Assembly (NCBI RefSeq): GCF_009728935.1
Contig: NZ_CP034235.1
Location: forward strand, 12,501-76,500
Direction of reading: 5' to 3'
From: Paenibacillus psychroresistens
GTDB lineage: Bacteria > Bacillota > Bacilli > Paenibacillales > NBRC-103111
Length of the DNA stretch: 64,000 nt
A program made the translations under genes and the position numbers. Shown piece after piece: positions 60,832-64,000 of the stretch; positions within the stretch are counted from its first letter, which is position 1, and every line of letters begins with the position of its first letter. Under the pieces are notes generated by a model. It saw nothing but the letters and a program-made list of their open reading frames with translations, made no database searches and was not told where the DNA came from.

Positions 60832-61194
60832 AATTTATTTTTGTGGGCCTCGTTAGGTTTTTTTCTGCTTTGAGTTTATTGCCTGAATAGAAAGCCACTC
60901 TGTCCAGAGTGATAACATCTTTTTTTGCCAATTTAAACAGGCCTTCTTCGTTAATTAGAAATTTCATTTACAACTCTTCAACCAAACTAGCATTTCATAC
61001 CAATCCCCCAAACAAAGCCATTCCTAGCATTTCTGCGATTTTTTCTGCCACTTCAGACTTTAATTTGTGTTCTACCAACCCTACAACTCTCATAGAATGT
61101 TAATATGCATAACAATCTAGCGTTTATCCTTAAAAGCAGATTGTTTGCCTATATTGTATGCAGCAAGAGTAGATTTGTAGGAGGACGCCTATTA
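60832..61194 (+). other. gene-free stretch before spoIID
   Basis: It contains a weak terminator-like hairpin after murA (GGCCT-CGTT-AGGTT with T run, about 60846-60863) and a second hairpin, CACTCTG-TC-CAGAGTG (60896-60911), followed 8 nt later by seven T. The open frame at 60909-61103 has no ribosome site and biased composition. A sigma-E promoter for spoIID is expected near 61100-61180, but I cannot place it confidently. Confidence 0.5.
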
Positions 61195-62301
61195 ATGGTA
61201 ACGATTCAGTATCAAACCAAAGTACGCATAGCTGCATGGCTTGGTGTAGTGCTACTCACGGCTCTTATTACCTTTGGCTTAGAAAAAATAACAGAAAGCA
61301 AGCCCCACGTCGCAATTGAGGGTGACTCTCAAACAAATTCATTAGGTACCACAGATTCTACAAAAGATCTAGATTCCATAGCGGTTTCTTCCCAATTGTA
61401 CCAATCATCTCTCGTCGTTTCTATTTATTTAAGCCACCAACAGAAAATAGCTAGAGTTCCCTTGGAGTCCTATATTGCTGGAGTTGTGGCGGCGGAAATG
61501 CCAGTAAATTTTCAACTAGAGGCTCTTAAAGCCCAGGCGATTGCAGCTAGAACATACATTGTACGCAGAATTGTCAACCATGATCTAAGCGGTATTCCAA
61601 TGAAGGGAGCCCAGGTAACGGATACAGTTGTACATCAAGCATATTTAACCGATCAACAGCTAGCGAAAAACTGGGGCCAGAAAAACTTCCAAACTAACAT
61701 GAAGAAAATCAACCAAGCGGTTAACGAAACACGGGGAGTAATCATCACCTATGCCAACGAACCGATCAATGCTACTTATTTTTCAACGAGTAATGGATTT
61801 ACAGAGAATTCAGAGGACTACTGGGGTGTGTATGAGCCTTACTTACGTAGTGTTGCCAGTCCCTGGGATCGTAAAATATCACCTAGCTTCAATAAGACCA
61901 TAGAGATATCGATAACGCAATTTCTACTTAAACTAGGTCTCTCAAACTCAAAAACTACAAGTAAAGCCATTCCTGCAAGCTTATCAATTAACGTAAATTC
62001 AAATGTCCAAATTTCAGAAGGGCACCGAATTTCTTCTATTAAAATCGCAGGCAAGCAGTTTACTGGTAAAGAAATCCGAGAGCGTCTGGCCCTCGCCTCC
62101 TCCGCTTTTACTTGGCAGAAGAAAGGAAATACCATGGTTATTCAAACACAAGGAAGCGGCCATGGCGTGGGAATGAGTCAATGGGGGGCGAACGGAATGG
62201 CACAAATGGGAGAATCGGCAGCTAAGATTCTGCAATATTACTATAAAGGAATTAAGCTTAAATCGGCTCAAAACCTATTAACAAGCTACAGTAAACAGTA
62301 G
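61195..62301 (+). CDS. spoIID: stage II sporulation protein D
   Basis: A 368-aa mother-cell membrane protein, a lytic transglycosylase acting with SpoIIP and SpoIIM during engulfment. N-terminal TM (VRIAAWLGVVLLTALITFGL), then the SpoIID domain: VPLESYIAGVVAAEMP (conserved catalytic-type Glu), LEALKAQAIAARTY, then STSNGFTE and the C-terminal GSGHGVGMSQWGANGMA. The ATG at 61195 follows GTAGGAGG; the longer frame from 61105 has no ribosome site. Order murA-spoIID-spoIIQ matches B. subtilis. Confidence 0.96.
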   Translation: MVTIQYQTKVRIAAWLGVVLLTALITFGLEKITESKPHVAIEGDSQTNSLGTTDSTKDLDSIAVSSQLYQSSLVVSIYLSHQQKIARVPLESYIAGVVAAEMPVNFQLEALKAQAIAARTYIVRRIVNHDLSGIPMKGAQVTDTVVHQAYLTDQQLAKNWGQKNFQTNMKKINQAVNETRGVIITYANEPINATYFSTSNGFTENSEDYWGVYEPYLRSVASPWDRKISPSFNKTIEISITQFLLKLGLSNSKTTSKAIPASLSINVNSNVQISEGHRISSIKIAGKQFTGKEIRERLALASSAFTWQKKGNTMVIQTQGSGHGVGMSQWGANGMAQMGESAAKILQYYYKGIKLKSAQNLLTSYSKQ

Positions 62302-62397
62302 CTCGAGACTGCTATATATATGAAATTATTAAAAACCTCTATCATCTCACGTATAAAACCTAATGTTGTGGCAACAATGGTTACAGAGGTGATGAAC

Positions 62398-63147
62398 ATG
62401 AATGAACAAAAAAAGGGCATTCAAGTTAAAGAGGAAGTTACTGTAACTAAAGAGGTAACATCCAACACAACAGTACCATCCAAAGGATGGCGGGGATTAA
62501 TGGCGAAGAAATGGGCATTTCCAGCAATTTACATGGCGGCAGCGGCAATTATTCTAACGTTCATGTGGGTCTACCAGGATTTGGGTAGCTCTAAGACCGC
62601 TGATAAAGCCGGCACTGAAATTGCTAAGACAGGAACAGCAGCTAAGGATCTAAAAGACGAACCAGTTAATGCGCTTCCAGTAGTTGCAGCGACAGAAAAA
62701 ATGCAATGGCCAGTGGTGAATCGTAATGATGTTGTAGCCGGGATTCCTTTCTATGACACTCAGGCATCCAACGAGGATAAACAAGCCGCTATGGTGCAGT
62801 ACGGTGATACGTTTACTCCGCATACGGGTTTAGACCTTGTTAGAGCAGACAATCAGACTTTTGATGTCTTAGCCGCCCTTACTGGTAAGGTCACTGTTGT
62901 CGAGAAAAACCCGCTCACCGGCAGTCAAGTGGAGATCACATCCAGCAATGGAATGATCACCATGTATCAGAGCTTGAGTGACATCATTGTTACTCAAGGT
63001 GCTGAAGTTAAACAAGGCGATATCATTGCCAAAGCAGGAGTCAACGAGCTGGAAAAAGACGACGGCGTTCATCTTCATTTTGAAGTACGCGAGAGCAAAG
63101 ACGGTCCAGTTCTTAACCCTACTGCGTTAATGGCAGAGCACGAATAA
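62398..63147 (+). CDS. spoIIQ: stage II sporulation protein Q, M23 family
   Basis: A 249-aa forespore membrane protein that pairs with SpoIIIAH to form the engulfment channel. A cytoplasmic Lys/Glu-rich head, TM (FPAIYMAAAAIILTFMWVY, about 41-59) and a LytM/M23 domain. The zinc ligands H142/D146 (HTGLD) and HLH (H225, H227) are all present, so unlike my recollection of B. subtilis SpoIIQ it could be an active endopeptidase. The ATG follows GAGGTG; longer frames lack a ribosome site. It lies 96 nt after spoIID. Confidence 0.93.
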   Translation: MNEQKKGIQVKEEVTVTKEVTSNTTVPSKGWRGLMAKKWAFPAIYMAAAAIILTFMWVYQDLGSSKTADKAGTEIAKTGTAAKDLKDEPVNALPVVAATEKMQWPVVNRNDVVAGIPFYDTQASNEDKQAAMVQYGDTFTPHTGLDLVRADNQTFDVLAALTGKVTVVEKNPLTGSQVEITSSNGMITMYQSLSDIIVTQGAEVKQGDIIAKAGVNELEKDDGVHLHFEVRESKDGPVLNPTALMAEHE

Positions 63148-63169
63148 GCTGTCAGCGCACACAAGGACA

Positions 63170-63197
63170 AGCAGAGGGAATTCCCTTCTGCTTTTTC
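63170..63197 (+). terminator. terminator after spoIIQ
   Basis: AGCAGAGGG pairs with CCCTTCTGCT (one bulge), loop AATT, followed by TTTCTTTT. Confidence 0.8.
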
Positions 63198-63306
63198 TTT
63201 TGCCCTAAATAAGGTCTGTCCGACAAAATAAATGTCCAAATTTCGAATATATAGGCTCGCTCCTCATATAATGTACCAAACTATCTCGAATAGGGAGGCG
63301 AGCGGA

Positions 63307-63597
63307 GTGCACGATTACATCAAAGAACGGACGATTAAGATCGGCCGCTGCATTGTGGAAACGAGAAATACCGTGAGAATGATAGCCAAAGAATTTGGGG
63401 TTTCCAAAAGCACAGTGCACAAGGACTTAACAGAACGATTGCCCGAAATCAATCCGGATCTCGCCAATCAAGTGAAAACGATTCTGGAATACCACAAATC
63501 GATTCGACATCTGAGAGGGGGAGAGGCAACGAAGGTGAAGTATAAGAAGACGCGTCATTACAAAGGTGCAGAGCTATTAATACCTGTAAATGCTTAA
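63307..63597 (+). CDS. spoIIID: sporulation transcriptional regulator SpoIIID
   Basis: A 96-aa DNA-binding protein that adjusts the sigma-E regulon and sigK expression in the mother cell. The helix-turn-helix TVRMIAKEFGVSKSTVHKDL and C-terminal basic helix (ILEYHKSIRHLRGGEATKVKYKK) are family hallmarks. The GTG start follows GGGAGGCGAGCGGA and gives MHDYIKERTIKIG; a longer frame from 63232 adds non-conserved residues. Only slightly longer than B. subtilis SpoIIID. Confidence 0.97.
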   Translation: MHDYIKERTIKIGRCIVETRNTVRMIAKEFGVSKSTVHKDLTERLPEINPDLANQVKTILEYHKSIRHLRGGEATKVKYKKTRHYKGAELLIPVNA

Positions 63598-63715
63598 ATC
63601 GCAAAAATTCGCGAAAAAAAAGGGATTTGGCTTTCTATGGCGAATATACCTAAAACGACGCCTTTTTTTGGGCTTATCGTAACGGTAGCTTATGTTTAGC
63701 TTGGGAGGACACTAA

Positions 63716-64000
<285 letters not shown>

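Noticed and set aside
60909..61103. 64-codon open frame before spoIID
   Set aside because: No Shine-Dalgarno site, composition rich in Ser/Asn/Thr/Phe, overlaps a hairpin and matches no family I know.

Overview
The window looks like a chromosomal segment of an endospore-forming, low-to-mid GC Gram-positive rod, most likely Paenibacillus or a close relative in the Paenibacillaceae. The reasons are sporulation genes (spoIIR, spoIID, spoIIQ, spoIIID, a small spore protein sspP), TTG/GTG starts behind strong Shine-Dalgarno sites, an 11-subunit complex I operon without nuoEFG, an S-layer-type SLH protease, and gene order shared with Bacillus subtilis. The call rests on reading the sequence; no database search was run.

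Layout. 1-3753: distal part of an rRNA operon (16S lies upstream of the window): tRNA-Ile, tRNA-Ala, 23S, 5S, terminator. 4.0-8.6 kb: dacA, pdxS-pdxT, serS, tRNA-Ser, the B. subtilis origin-proximal order. 8.8-26 kb: a more lineage-specific stretch with an SDR enzyme, an orphan 5TM/PAS/GAF histidine kinase, sspP, a PadR regulator with a frameshifted membrane partner, an ECF sigma/anti-sigma operon with two membrane proteins, an alpha/beta hydrolase, a glycosyltransferase-like membrane protein, an orphan PilM-like protein, tRNA-Arg, an HD-GYP phosphodiesterase, tadA, a cyclic-di-GMP-I riboswitch in front of a PilZ protein, a VanW protein and an aldo/keto reductase. 26.4-38.3 kb: ychF, prfA-prmC, spoIIR, sua5 (tsaC), hxlR-type regulator, mntP, ywlE, a ZTP riboswitch followed by rpiB-ywlG-glyA, upp and wecB/mnaA. 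38.5-45.9 kb: complete F1Fo ATP synthase operon atpZ-I-B-E-F-H-A-G-D-C. 46.2-56.6 kb: nuoABCDHIJKLMN. 56.7-64 kb: S8/SLH protease, DUF1146 gene (ywzB), murA, spoIID, spoIIQ, spoIIID and the start of mbl.

How the parts work together. ATP synthase and complex I form a bioenergetic block. glyA, upp and the ZTP riboswitch tie one-carbon supply to purine status. The HD-GYP enzyme, the c-di-GMP riboswitch, the PilZ protein and the PilM-like protein form a plausible c-di-GMP-responsive surface or motility cluster. murA to mbl is a cell-wall and sporulation block.

The least explained structure is intergenic. One family of short hairpin units sits immediately in front of the Shine-Dalgarno sites of rpiB, atpD and atpC (six units), with a partial copy before tRNA-Ile. 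A second structured repeat of about 64 bp occurs after dacA, after spoIIR and before atpZ, with a related larger palindrome between nuoK and nuoL. A third, about 48 bp, precedes both the PilM-like gene and the HD-GYP gene.
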